Positions 13,398 through 25,539 of a stretch of 64,000 nucleotides of DNA are shown in pieces. The notes under the pieces are model-generated. The model made no database searches. It was not told where the DNA came from and saw nothing but the letters and a program-made list of their open reading frames with translations. Both the position numbers and the translations under genes were made by a program. The first letter of the stretch is position 1; each line of letters begins with the position of its first letter. The DNA comes from Petrolisthes cinctipes. Taxonomy: Eukaryota; Arthropoda; Malacostraca; Decapoda; Porcellanidae. The DNA lies in the NCBI GenBank assembly GCA_033782935.1, contig JAWQEG010000062.1:10868001-10932000 (forward strand), in the 5' to 3' direction.

Positions 13398-15332
13398 TAG
13401 GCATGTACAGATCGCTTCTGGAATCCCAAAAATATCGAATTTTCGGGTGTTTTGAGCTTGAATTTGAGATATAACCGGGTACAGAGGATGCATACACATA
13501 TTGACTTTGGGCACCTAAAATATCGATTTTTAGCATGTTTTGGCCCTGTATTTTAAAAACACTCTAACACGGAGTATGCACGTACAGATAGCTTCTGGGA
13601 TCCAAAAATATCGAATTTTCAGGTGTTTTGAGCCTGAATTTGATATATAAACGGGTACAGAAGATGCATGCACATATTGACTTTGGGCACCTAACATATC
13701 GATTTTTAACATGTTTTGGGTCTGTATCTCGAAAACATTCTAGCAAGGAGTAGGCATGTACAGATTGCTTCTGGGACCCAAAAATATCGAATTTTCGAGT
13801 GTTTTGACCCTGATTTTGGGATATAAACGGGTACAGAAGATGCATGCACATATCTACTTCGGGCACCTAAAATATCGATTTTTAGCATGTTTTGAGCCTA
13901 TATTTTGAAAACATTCTTGCACTGAGTAGGCATATACAGATCGTTTTTAAGACCCAAAAATGTTCAACTTTCGGGTGTTTTAGAATCAATTTGATATATA
14001 AACGGGTACTGAAGATACATGCACATATCGACTTTTTTATCCTAATATATCGATTTTGTGCATGTTTTGGGTCTATGTCTTGAAAACATTCTTGAAAGGA
14101 GTAGGCATGTACAGATCGCTTATGTGACCCAAAAATATCGAGTTTTCGGGTGTTTTGAGCCTGTATTTCAGATATAAATGGGTACAGTAGATGCTTGCAC
14201 ATATCGACTTTGGGCACCCAAAATATCGATTTTCAGCATGTTTTTGGCCTGTACTTTGAAAATACACTAACACGGTGTAGGCATGTACAGATCGCTTTTG
14301 GGACCCAAAAATATCGAATTTTCGGGGGTTTTGAGCCAGAATTTGAGATATATACAGGTACAGAAGATGCAATGACATATCGACTTTGGACACCTAAAAT
14401 ATTAATTTTTAGCATGTTTTAAGCCTATAATTTGAAAACATTCTAGCACTGAGTAGGCATGTACAGATAGCTTCAGGGACCCAAAAATATTGAATTTTCG
14501 GGTGTTTTGAGCCTTAATTTAAGATATTAACGGGTACAGAAGATGCATGCACATATCGACTTTTTGCACCAAAAATATCGATTTTTAGCATGTTTTTGGT
14601 CTGTATCTTGAAAACATTCTAGCAAGGAGTAGGCATGTACAGATTGCTTTTGGGACCCAAAAACATCGAATTTTCGGGTGTTTTAAGCCTGAATTTGAGA
14701 TATAAACGGGTACAGAAGATGCATGCACATATCGACTTCGGGCACCTAAAATTTCGATTTTTAGCATGTTTTGGGACTATATGTTGAAAATATTCTAGCA
14801 CTGAGTAGGCATGTACAGATCGCTAATGGGACAAAATATATCGAATTTTCGGATGTTTCGAGCCTAAATTTGGGATATAAACGGGTACAGAAGATACATA
14901 CACATATTGACATTGGGAAAGTAAAATATCGATTTTCTTCATGTTTTGAGCTTTTTATTTTAAAAATACTCTAACACGGAGTAGGCATGTACAGATCGCT
15001 TCTGGAACCGAAAAATATCGAATTTTCCGGCGTTTTGAGCCAGAATTTGGGATATAAACGGGTACAGAAGATGTATACACATATTGACTTTGGGCACCCA
15101 AAATACCGATTTTCTTCATGTTTTGGGCCTGTATTTGAAAATGCTCTAACACGGAGTAGGCATGTACAGATCGCTTTTGGGACCCAAAAATATTGAATTT
15201 TCGGGTGTTTTGAGCCTGAATATGAGATATAAACGGGTACTGAAGATAAATGCACATATCTACTTTTTGCACCTAAAATATCGATTTTGTGCATGTTTTG
15301 ATTCTGTATCTTTAAAACATTCTAGAAAGGAG
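13398..15332. repeat. 11-mer HOR, copy 1 (1,935 bp)
   Basis: Eleven monomers (11 x 176 minus 1). The start at 13,398 corresponds to 15,333 in the next copy. Shared unusual features include 'gtatgcacgtacagatagc', the 'ttcaactttcgggtgttttagaat' region with a one-base loss, 'ttgtgcatgttttgggtc', 'gatgcaatgacatatcg', and 'cattgggaaagtaaaat' (counterpart 'cattgggcaagtaaaat'). Confidence 0.78.
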
Positions 15333-17100
15333 TAGGCATGTACAGATCGCTTCTGGAATCAAAAAAATATTGAATTTTCGGGTGTTTTGAGCCTGAATTT
15401 GGGATATAACCGGGTACAGAGGATGCATACATATATTGACTTTGGGCAACTAAAATATCGATTTTTAGCATGTTTTGGGCCTGTATTTTAAAAACACTCT
15501 AACACGGAGTATGCACGTACAGATAGCTTCTAGGACCCAAAAATATCGAATTTTCGGTTGTTTTGAGCCTGAATTTAATAAATAAACGGGTACAGAAGTT
15601 GCATGAACATATTGACTTTGGGCACCTAAAATATCGATTTTTAGCATGTTTTGGGTCTGTATCTTGAAAACATTCTAGCAAGGAGTAGGCATGTACAGTT
15701 TGTTTTTGGGACCCAAAAATATTCAATTTTCGGGTGTTTTAGAATGAATTTAATATATAAACGGGTACTGATGATACCTGCACATATCGACTTTTTGATC
15801 CTAAAATATCGATTTTGTGCATGTTTTGGGTCCGTATCTAGAAAACATTCTAGAAAGGAGTAGGCATGTACAGATCGCTTATGTGACCCAAAAATATCGA
15901 ATTTTCGGGTGTTTTGAGCCTGTATTTGAGATATAAATGGGTACAGAAGATGCAATGACATATCGACTTTGGAAAACTAAAATATCAATTTTTAGCATGT
16001 TTTGAGCCTATAATTTGAAAACATTCAAGCACTGAGTAGGCATGTACAGATAGCTTCTAAAACCCAAAAATATCGAATTTTCGGGTGTTTTGAGCCTGAA
16101 TTTGAGATATAAACCGGTACAGAAGATGCATGCACATATCGACTTCGGGCACCTAACATATTGATTATGTATTTTGAAAATACACTAACACGGAGTAGGC
16201 ATGTACAGATCGCTTTTGGGACCCAAAAATATCGATTTTTTGGGTGTTTTGAGCCTGAATTTGAGATGTAAACGGGTACAAAAGATGCAATGACATATCG
16301 ACTTTGGACACCTAAAATATCAATTTTTAGCATGTTTTGAGCCTATAATTTGAAAATATTCTAGCACTGAGTAGGCATGTACAGATCGCTTCTGGGAGCC
16401 AAAAATATTGAATTTTCGGGTGTTTTGAGCCTGAATTTGAGATATTAACGGGTACAGAAGATACATGCACATATCGACTTTTTGCACCTAAAATATCGAT
16501 TTTGAGCATGTTTTTGGTCTGTATCTTGAAAACATTTTAGCAAGGAGTAGGCATGTACAGATTGCTTTTGGGACCCAAAATTATCGAATTTTCGGGTGTT
16601 TTGAGCCTGAATTTGAGATGTAAACGGGTACAGAAGATGCATGCACATATCGACTTCGGGCACCTAAAATATCGATTTTTAGCATGTTTTGGGACTATAT
16701 GTTGAAAATATTCTAGCACTGACTAGGCATGTACAGATCGCTTCTGGGACAAAATAATATCGAATTTTCGGACGTTTCAAGCCTGAATTTGGGATATAAA
16801 CGGGTATAGAAGATACGTACACATATTGACATTGGGCAAGTAAAATATCGATTTTCTTCATGTTTTGGGACTGTATTTTAAAAATACTCTAACACGGAGT
16901 AGGCATGTACAGATCGCTACTGGGACACAAAAATATCGAATTTTCTAGTGTTTTGAGCACGAATTTGAGATATAAACGAGTACAGAAGATGCATGCACAT
17001 ATCGACTTTGGGCACCAAAAATATCGATTTTTATCATGTTTTGGGCCTGTATTTTTAAAACATTCTATAACACGGAGTTGGCATGTACAGATCGCTTCTG
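15333..17100. repeat. 11-mer HOR, copy 2, ending in a rearrangement
   Basis: Matches 13,398-15,165 at offset 1,935, dropping to 1,918 after the 17-bp deletion in the monomer at 16,037-16,195. The copy stops at the truncated unit at 17,078-17,110, so it never completes its eleventh monomer. Confidence 0.75.
16037..16195. repeat. Shortened 159-bp monomer (17-bp deletion)
   Basis: The sequence runs from 'acctaacatattgatta' straight to 'tgtattttgaaaatac', skipping the 'gcatgttttgggcc' block around positions 134-150. Start-to-start distance is 159 bp. It explains the offset change between the two 11-mer copies. I saw no second example of this deletion. Confidence 0.8.
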
Positions 17101-17110
17101 TAGCACTTAG
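17078..17110. repeat. 33-bp monomer fragment at a rearrangement junction
   Basis: A monomer starts with 'ttggcatgtacagatcgc' but is cut after 'ttctg' and runs into 'tagcacttag', the end of another unit. The next monomer starts at 17,111. Only about 33 bp separate two starts. This marks the end of the second 11-mer copy, about 200 bp before the core begins. Confidence 0.85.
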
Positions 17111-18779
17111 TAGACATGTACAGATCGGTTCTGGAACCCAAAAATATCGATTTTTCGGGTGTTTTGAGCCTGAATTTGAGATATAAACGGGTGCTGAAGA
17201 TGCATGCACATATCGACATTGGGCACCTAAAATATCGATTTTTAGCATATTTTGGGCCTATATTTTGAAAATATTCTATCACTGATTAGGCATGTACAGA
17301 TCGCTTCTGGGACCCAAAAATTTCGAATTTTCGGGTGTTTTGAGCATGAATTTGGGATATAAACGGGTACAAAAGATGTATGCACATATCGACTTTGGAC
17401 ACCTAAAATATTGATTTTTTGCATGTTTTAATCCTATATTTTAAAACATTCTAGCACTGAGTAGACATGTACAGATCGCTTCGGGGACCCAAGAATATTG
17501 AATTTTTGGGTGTTATGAGCCTGAATTTGAGATATAAACGGGTACAGAAGATGCATGCACATATCGACTTTGGGCTCCTAAAATATCGATTTTCAGCATG
17601 TTTTGGGCCTTTATTTTGAAAATACTTTAACTCGAAGTAAGCATGTACAGATCGCTTCTGGAACCCAAAAATATTGACTTTTCGGGTGTTTAGAGCTTGA
17701 ATTTGAGATATAAACGGGTACTGAATATACATGCACATATCGACTTTTTGCACCTAAATTATCGATTTTAATCATGTTTTGGGTCTGTATCTTGAAAACA
17801 TTCTAGCAAGGAGTAGGCATATACAGATTGCTTATGGGACCCAAAAATACCGAATTTTCGGGTGTTTTGAGCCTGAATTTGAGATATTAACGGGTGCAGA
17901 AGATGCATGCACATATCGACTTTGGGCACCTAAAATATCTTTTTTCAGCATGTTTTATTGCCTGTATTTTTAAAGTACTCTAACACTGAGTAGGCATGTA
18001 TACCAGATCGCTTCTGGAACCAAAAAATACCGAATTTCCGGGTGTTTAGAGCCAGAATTTAAGATATGAACGGGTACAGAAGATGCATGCACATATTGAC
18101 TATGGGCAGCTAAAATATCGATTTTCAGCATGTTTTGGGCATGTATTTTGAAAATACTTAAACACGGAGTAGGCATATACAGATTGCATCTGGGACCCAA
18201 AAATATCGAATTTTCGGGTGTTTTGAGCCTAAATTTGAGATATAAACTGGTACAGAACATCCATGCACATAACGACTTGGGACACCTAAAATATAAATTT
18301 TTAGCATGTTTTAAACCTATATTTTAAAAACATTCTAGCACTGAGTAATCATGTACAGATCGCTTCTGGAACATAAAACTACTTAATATTCGGGTGTTTT
18401 GAGCTTGAATTTGAGATGTAAACCGGTACTGAAGATGCATGCACATATCGACTTTGGGCACCTAAAATATCGATTTTAAGCTTGTTTTGGACCTGTATTT
18501 TGAAAATACTCTAACACGTAGTAGGCATGTACATATCGATTTTCGTTCCTAAAAATATCGAATTTTCGGGTGTTTTGAGCCTCAATTTGAAATATAAACG
18601 GGTACAGAAGATGCATGCACATATCGACTTTGGACACCAAAAATATCGATTTTTAGCATGTACTGAGTCTATATTTTGAAAACATTTTAGCACTGCGTAG
18701 GCATATACAGATCGCTTCTGGGACCCAAAAATATCGAATTTTTGGGTGTTTTGAGCCTGAATTTAAGATATAAACGGGT

Positions 18780-20325
18780 ACTGAAGATGCATGCACATAT
18801 CGACTTTGGGCACCTAAAATATCGATTTTAAGCTTGTTTTGGACCTGTATTTTGAAAATACTCTAACACGTAGTAGGCATGTACATATCGATTTTCGTTC
18901 CTAAAAATATCGAATTTTCGGGTGTTTTGAGCCTGAATTTGAGATATAAATGAGTACAGAAGATGCATGCACATATCGACTTGGGACACGTAAAATATAA
19001 ATTTTTAGCATGTTTTAAACCTATATTTAAAAAACATTCTAGCACTGAGTAAACATGTAAAGATCGCTTCTGGAACTTAAAACTATTGAATATTCGGGTG
19101 TTTTGAGCCTGAATTTGATATGTAAACAGGTACTGAAGATACATGCACATATCGACTTTCTGCACATAAAATATCGATTTTAAGCTTGTTTTGGGTCTGT
19201 ATCTTGAAAACATTCAAGCAAGGAGTAGGCATGTACAGATTGCTTCTGGGATCCAAAAATATCGAATTTTCGGGTGTTTTCAGCCTGAATTTGAAATATA
19301 AAAAACGCGTAAAGAAGATGCATGCACATATCGACTTTGGGCACCCAAAATATCGATTTTGAGCATGTTTTGGGCCTGTATTTTAAAAACAATCTAACAC
19401 GGAGTATGCACGTACAGATCGCTTCTGGGACCCAAAAACATTGAATTTTCGGGTGTTTTGAGCATGAATTTGAGATAAAAACGGGTACAGAAGATGCATG
19501 CACATATCGACTTTGGGCACCTAAAATATCGATTTTGAGCATCTTTTGGGCCTGTATTTTGAAAACATTCTAGCAAGGAGTAGGCATGTACAGATCGCTT
19601 CTGGGACCCAAAAATACCGAATTTTCTGGTGTTTTGAACCGAAATTTGAGATATAGATGGGTACAGAAGATGCATACACATATTGACTTTTGGCACCTAA
19701 AATATAGATTTTCAGCATGTTTTAAGCCTGTATTTTGAAAATACTTTAACACGGAGAAGGCATGTACAGATCGCTTCTGGGACCCAAAAATATCGATTTT
19801 TCGGGTGGTTTGAGGTTGAATTTGGGATATAAACGGTTGCAGAAGATGCATACACATATCGACTTTAAGCACCTAAAATATCGATTTTCAGCATGTTTTT
19901 TGGCCTGTATCTGAGTAGGCATGTACAGATCGCTTCTGGGACCCCAAAATATCGAATTTCCGGGTGTTAGGAACCGGAATTTGAGATATAAACGGAAACA
20001 GAAGATGCATGCACATATCGACTTTGGGCACCTAAAAGATCGATTTTCAGTATACAGTAATTTGGGCCTGTATTTTTAAAATACTCTAACACGGAGTAGG
20101 CATGTACAGATCGCTTAAGGGACTCCAAAATATCGGATTTTCGGGTGTTTTGGGGCTGAATTTGAGATATCGACTTTGGGCACCTAAAATATCTATTTCT
20201 AGCATGTTTTGGGTCTATATTTTGAAAATATTCTAGCACTGAGTAGGCATGTACAGATCGCTTCTGGGACCCCAAAATATCGAAATTTCGGGTGTTTTGA
20301 GCCTGAATTTGATATATAAACGGGT
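18780..20325. repeat. 1,546-bp tandem duplication, copy 1
   Basis: Recurs immediately at 20,326-21,871. Every stretch I compared was identical base for base, and predicted peptides of 116, 120, 100, 65 and 100 residues across it are identical. It includes the unusual 'cgattttcgttcctaaaa', 'aaaaacgcgtaaagaag', a 158-bp monomer and the 147-bp monomer at 20,097-20,243. Edges are uncertain by a few tens of bases because the flanks are also satellite. Confidence 0.85.
20097..20243. repeat. First 147-bp monomer of the window
   Basis: Start-to-start distance is exactly 147 bp. 'gaatttgagatatcgac' replaces the usual path from GAGATAT at 68-74 through TATAAAC and the ATGCATGC segment to CGAC at 104. 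The deletion joins ATAT at 71-74 to ATAT at 100-103 and removes 29 bp. The same junction defines all of this class, e.g. 23,486-23,632, 41,294-41,440, 44,659-44,805 and 50,896-51,042. Confidence 0.9.
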
Positions 20326-21871
20326 ACTGAAGATGCATGCACATATCGACTTTGGGCACCTAAAATATCGATTTTAAGCTTGTTTTGGACCTGTATTTTG
20401 AAAATACTCTAACACGTAGTAGGCATGTACATATCGATTTTCGTTCCTAAAAATATCGAATTTTCGGGTGTTTTGAGCCTGAATTTGAGATATAAATGAG
20501 TACAGAAGATGCATGCACATATCGACTTGGGACACGTAAAATATAAATTTTTAGCATGTTTTAAACCTATATTTAAAAAACATTCTAGCACTGAGTAAAC
20601 ATGTAAAGATCGCTTCTGGAACTTAAAACTATTGAATATTCGGGTGTTTTGAGCCTGAATTTGATATGTAAACAGGTACTGAAGATACATGCACATATCG
20701 ACTTTCTGCACATAAAATATCGATTTTAAGCTTGTTTTGGGTCTGTATCTTGAAAACATTCAAGCAAGGAGTAGGCATGTACAGATTGCTTCTGGGATCC
20801 AAAAATATCGAATTTTCGGGTGTTTTCAGCCTGAATTTGAAATATAAAAAACGCGTAAAGAAGATGCATGCACATATCGACTTTGGGCACCCAAAATATC
20901 GATTTTGAGCATGTTTTGGGCCTGTATTTTAAAAACAATCTAACACGGAGTATGCACGTACAGATCGCTTCTGGGACCCAAAAACATTGAATTTTCGGGT
21001 GTTTTGAGCATGAATTTGAGATAAAAACGGGTACAGAAGATGCATGCACATATCGACTTTGGGCACCTAAAATATCGATTTTGAGCATCTTTTGGGCCTG
21101 TATTTTGAAAACATTCTAGCAAGGAGTAGGCATGTACAGATCGCTTCTGGGACCCAAAAATACCGAATTTTCTGGTGTTTTGAACCGAAATTTGAGATAT
21201 AGATGGGTACAGAAGATGCATACACATATTGACTTTTGGCACCTAAAATATAGATTTTCAGCATGTTTTAAGCCTGTATTTTGAAAATACTTTAACACGG
21301 AGAAGGCATGTACAGATCGCTTCTGGGACCCAAAAATATCGATTTTTCGGGTGGTTTGAGGTTGAATTTGGGATATAAACGGTTGCAGAAGATGCATACA
21401 CATATCGACTTTAAGCACCTAAAATATCGATTTTCAGCATGTTTTTTGGCCTGTATCTGAGTAGGCATGTACAGATCGCTTCTGGGACCCCAAAATATCG
21501 AATTTCCGGGTGTTAGGAACCGGAATTTGAGATATAAACGGAAACAGAAGATGCATGCACATATCGACTTTGGGCACCTAAAAGATCGATTTTCAGTATA
21601 CAGTAATTTGGGCCTGTATTTTTAAAATACTCTAACACGGAGTAGGCATGTACAGATCGCTTAAGGGACTCCAAAATATCGGATTTTCGGGTGTTTTGGG
21701 GCTGAATTTGAGATATCGACTTTGGGCACCTAAAATATCTATTTCTAGCATGTTTTGGGTCTATATTTTGAAAATATTCTAGCACTGAGTAGGCATGTAC
21801 AGATCGCTTCTGGGACCCCAAAATATCGAAATTTCGGGTGTTTTGAGCCTGAATTTGATATATAAACGGGT
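20326..21871. repeat. 1,546-bp tandem duplication, copy 2
   Basis: Second copy, directly adjacent to the first. Identity ends just after 21,890, where this copy reads 'cgacttttgggcacc' against 'cgactttgggcacc' at the end of copy 1. The length is not a whole number of 176-bp units because shortened monomers lie inside. Confidence 0.85.
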
Positions 21872-22144
21872 ACTGAAGATGCATGCACATATCGACTTTT
21901 GGGCACCTAAAATATCGATTTTCAGCATGTTTTGGGCTTGTATTTTGAAAATACTCTAACTAGGAGTAGGCATGTACAGATCGCTTCTGGGACCTCAAAA
22001 TATCGAATTTTCGGGTGTTTTCAGCCTGAATTTGAGATATAAACGGGTACAGAAGATGCAGGCACATATCGACTTTTGGGCACCTAAAATATCGATTTTT
22101 AAGTATGTTTTGGGTCTGTATCTTGAAAACATTCTAACTAGGAG

Positions 22145-22308
22145 TAGGCATGTACTGATCGCTTCTAGGACCCCGAAATACCGAATTATCAGGTGTTTTG
22201 AGCCTGAATTTAACATATAAACGGGTACAGAAGATCGACTTTGGACACTAAAAATATCGATTTTTAGCTTGTTTTGAGCCTATATTTTGAAAACATTCTA
22301 GCCCTGAG
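22145..22308. repeat. 164-bp monomer (12-bp deletion class)
   Basis: The sequence 'gggtacagaagatcgac' skips 'gcatgcacatat' (positions 92-103). The junction has two-base AT microhomology. Start-to-start distance is 164 bp. Further examples are 24,859-25,022 and copies near 29.5 and 33.1 kb. Related 'tacaaaagtacgac' forms (near 23.89, 32.1 and 35.13 kb) lost slightly different bases at the same place. Confidence 0.85.
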
Positions 22309-22466
22309 TAGGCATGTATAGATCGCTTCTGGGACCCAAAAATATCGATTTTTCGGGTGTTTTGAGGTTGAATTTGGGATATAAACGGTTGCAGAAGATG
22401 CATACACATATCGACTTTGGGCACCTAAAATATCGATTTTCAGCATGTTTTGGGCCTGTATCTGAG
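22309..22466. repeat. 158-bp monomer (18-bp deletion class)
   Basis: The monomer end reads 'gcctgtatctgagtagg' in place of the long A/T-rich tail, removing positions 154-171. Start-to-start distance is 158 bp. About two dozen examples lie between 19.9 and 56.4 kb, including 25,181-25,338, 40,878 region (39,878-40,035), 41,764-41,921, 43,796-43,953 and 51,395-51,552. None was found in either flank. Confidence 0.88.
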
Positions 22467-22647
22467 TAGGCATGTACAGATCGCTTGTGGGACCCCAAAA
22501 TATCGAATTTCCGGGTGTTAGGAACCGGAATTTGAGATATAAACGGAAACAGAAGATGCATGCACACATCTTTTTTGGGCACCTAAAAGATCGATTTTCA
22601 GTATACAGTTATTTGGGCCTGTATTTTGAATATACTCTAACACGGAG
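22467..22647. repeat. 181-bp monomer with 'cagtatacagt' insertion
   Basis: Positions 134-146 read 'cagtatacagttatttggg' instead of 'cagtatgttttggg', a net gain of 5 bp; distance to the next start is 181 bp. The type recurs near 20.05, 21.6, 28.46, 28.96, 29.97, 30.63 and 34.02 kb, usually with 'cctaaaagatcgattttca' before it and often followed by a 147-bp monomer. Confidence 0.82.
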
Positions 22648-23178
22648 TAGGCATGTACAGATCGCTTCTGGGACCCCAAAATATCGAATTTTCGGGTGTT
22701 TTGAGCCTGAATTTGATATATAAACGGGTACTGAAGATGCATGCACATATCGACTTTTGGGCACATAAAATATCGATTTTCAGCATGTTTTAAGCCTGTA
22801 TTTTGAAAATACTCTAACACGGAGTAGGAATGTACAGATCGCTTCTGGGACCTCAAAATATCGAATTTTCGGGTGTTTTCAGCCTGAATTTGAGATATGA
22901 ACGGGTACTGAAGATGCATGCACATATCGACTTTTGGGCACCTAAAATATCGATTTTTAAGTATGTTTTGGATCTGTATCTTGAGAACATTCTAACTAGG
23001 AGTAGGCATGTACTGATCGCTTCTAGGACACCGAAATACCGAATTTTCGGGTGTTTTGATCCTGAATTTGAGATATAAACGGGAACAGAAGATGCATGCA
23101 CATATCGACTTTGGACACTTAAAATATCGATTTTTAGCATGTTTTGAGCCTATATTTTGAAAATACTCTAACACGGAG

Positions 23179-23308
23179 TAAGCATGTACATATCGCATCT
23201 GGGACTCCAAAATATCGAATTTTCGGGTGTTTTGAGAAGATGCATGCACATATTGACTTTGGGCACCTAAAATATCGATTTTCACCATGTTTTGGGCCTG
23301 TATCTGAA
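23179..23308. repeat. 130-bp monomer carrying two deletions
   Basis: Start-to-start distance is only 130 bp. The unit has the 18-bp tail deletion and also a 28-bp deletion joining 'gttttgag' to 'aagatgcatgcac'. The counterpart in copy B (about 31.35-31.5 kb) lacks the 28-bp loss, which matches the offset change from 8,173 to 8,201. The 28-bp loss is therefore younger than the 8.2-kb duplication. Confidence 0.85.
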
Positions 23309-24050
23309 TAGGCCAGTACAGATCGCTTCTGGGACCCCAAAATATCGAATTTCCGGGTGTTTGGAACCTGAATTTGAGATATAAACGGGTACAGAAGATG
23401 CATGCACATATCGACTTTTGGGCACCTAAAAGATCGATTTTCAGTATGTTTTGGGCCTGTATTTTGAAAATACTCTAATATGGAGTAAGCATGTACAGAT
23501 CGCTTCTGGGACCCCAAAATATCGAATTTTCGGGTGTTTTGGGCCTGAATTTGAGATATCGACTTTGGGCACCTAAAATATCGATTTTTAGCATGTTTTG
23601 GGACTATATTTTGAAAATATTCTAGCAGTGAGTAGGCATGTACAGATCGCTTTTGGGACCCCAAAATATTGAATTTTCGGATGTTTTGACCCTGAATTTG
23701 ATATATAAACGGGTACTGAAGATGCATGCACATATCAACTTTGGGCACCTAATATATCGATTTTGAGCATGTTTTGGGTCTGTATCTTGAAAACATTCTA
23801 ACTAGGAGTAGGCATGTACATATCGCTTTTAGGACCCAAAAATACCGAATTTTCGAGTGTTTTGAGCCTAAAATTTAAGATATAAACGGGTACAAAAGTA
23901 CGACTTTGGACACTAAAAATATCGATTTTTAGCATGTTTTGAGCCTATACTTTTAAAAAAATTCTAGCACTGAGTAGGCATGTACAGATCGCTTCTGGGA
24001 CCCAAAAATATCGAATTTTAGGGTGTTTTGAGGTTGAATTTGAGATATAA
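23301..24050. repeat. ~750-bp block, copy 1 of 3
   Basis: Starts at the rare 'tgaataggccagtacag' and includes 'ctctaatatggagtaag', a 147-bp monomer (23,486-23,632), 'ctagcagtgag', and 'tacaaaagtacgac'. The same order recurs at about 31,501-32,250 and 34,541-35,290; a partial start is also at 25,329. Confidence 0.78.
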
Positions 24051-25215
24051 ACGGGTACAGAAGATGCAGGCACATATCGACTTTTGGGCACCTAAAATAT
24101 CGATTTTTAAGTATGTTTTGGGTCTGTATCTTGAAAACATTCTAACTAGGAGTAGGCATGTACTGATCGCTTCTAGGACCCCGAAATACCGAATTTTCGG
24201 GTTTTTTGAACCTGAATTTGAGATATAAACGGGTACAGAAGATGTATGCACATATCGACTTTGAACACTTAAAATATCGATTTTTAGCATGTTTTGAGCC
24301 TATATTTTGAAAACATTCTAGCACTGAGTAGGCATGTACAGATCGCTTCTGGGACCCCAAAATATCGAATTTCCAGGTGTTTTGGGCCTGAATTTGAGAT
24401 ATAAAAGGGTACAGAAGATGCATGCACATATCGACTTTGGGGCTCCTAAAATATCGATTTTGAGCATGTTTTGGGTCTGTATCTTGAAAACATTCTTACT
24501 AGGAGTAGGCATGTACAGATCGCTTCTAGGACCCAAAAATACCGAATTTTCGGGTGTTTTGAGCCTGAATTTGAGATATAAACGGGTACAGAAGATGTAT
24601 GCACATATCGACTTTGGACACTTAAAATATCGATTTTGAGCATGTTTTGAGCCTGTATTTTGAAAATACTCTTACACGGGGTAGGCATGTACAGATCGCT
24701 TCTGGGACCTCAAAATATCGAATTTGCGGGTGTTTTGAGCCTGAATTTGAGATATAAACGGGTTCTGAAGATGCATGCACATATCGACTTGTGGGCACCT
24801 AAAATATCGATTTTGAGCATATTTTGGGTCTGTATCTTGAAAACATTCTAACTAGGAGTAGGCATGTACATTACGCTTCTAGGACCCAAAAATACCGAAT
24901 TTTCGGGTGTTTTGAGCCTGAATTTAAGATATAAACGGGTACAGAAGATCGACTTTGGACACTAAAAATATCGATTTTTAGCTTGTTTTGAGCCTATATT
25001 TTGAAAACATTCTAACACTGAGTAGGCATGTACAGATCGCTTCTGGGACCGAAAAATATCGAATTTTTGGGTGTTTTGGGGTTGAATTTGGGATATAAAC
25101 GGTTGCAGAAGATGCATACACATATTGACTTTGGGCACCTAAAATATCGATTTTCAGCATGTTTTGCGCCTGTATCTGAATAGGCATGTACAGATCGCTT
25201 CAGGGACCCCAAAAT

Positions 25216-25539
25216 ATCGAATTTTCGGGTGTTTTTGGCCTGAATTTGAAATATGAACGGGTACTGAAGATGCATGCACCTATCAACTTTGGGCACCTAA
25301 AATATCGATTTTCAGCATGTTTTGGGCCTGTATCTGAATAGGCCAGTACAGATCGCTTCTGGGACCCCAAAATATCGAATTTCCGGGTGTTTGGAACCTG
25401 AATTTGAGATATAAACGGGTACAGAAGATACATGCACATATCGACTTTGGGCTCCTAAAATATCGATTTTCAGCATGTTTTGGGCCTTTATTTTGAAAAT
25501 ATTCTAGCAGTGAGTAGGCATGTACAGATCGCTTTTGGG
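25216..25539. repeat. Linker monomers between 8.2-kb copies
   Basis: About two monomers: the end of a 158-bp unit, and one starting at 25,339 with the 'ataggccagtacag' marker. This is satellite only, showing that the junction between copies lies inside the array. Confidence 0.65.

Larger units (their letters stand above)
1..17309. repeat. Left-flank compartment of full-length monomers
   Basis: Nearly all monomers here are 175-180 bp, and I found none of the 147-, 158- or 164-bp classes that mark the core. Typical markers are 'attctagcaaggag' at the monomer end, 'gacccaaaaatatcg' (A rather than C at position 30), the 'gacacaaaaatatcg' subfamily preceded by 'cacggtgtagacatg', and 'acggagtatgcacgtac'. 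The same markers return after about 56.5 kb, so the two flanks look like one older array. One 159-bp unit (16,037-16,195) and one 33-bp fragment (17,078-17,110) are local exceptions. Confidence 0.8.
17310..25215. repeat. 8.2-kb segmental duplication, copy A
   Basis: Matches 25,540-33,415. The offset is 8,228 bp from 17,310 to about 19,740, then about 8,026 near 22.3-22.7 kb, 8,173 near 22.8-23.2 kb and 8,201 beyond 23.3 kb. Distinctive shared sequences include 'gcatgtataccagatcg' (17,994 and 26,222), 'tatcgattttcgttcc', and 'aaaaacgcgtaaagaag'. Copy A holds a 1,546-bp tandem duplication that copy B lacks; the stepwise offsets come from this and later small indels. Confidence 0.8.

Noticed and set aside
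17078..17110. Transposon insertion or target-site duplication
   Set aside because: Both sides of the junction are monomer sequence. The short spacing is explained by deletion or unequal exchange, with no foreign DNA.
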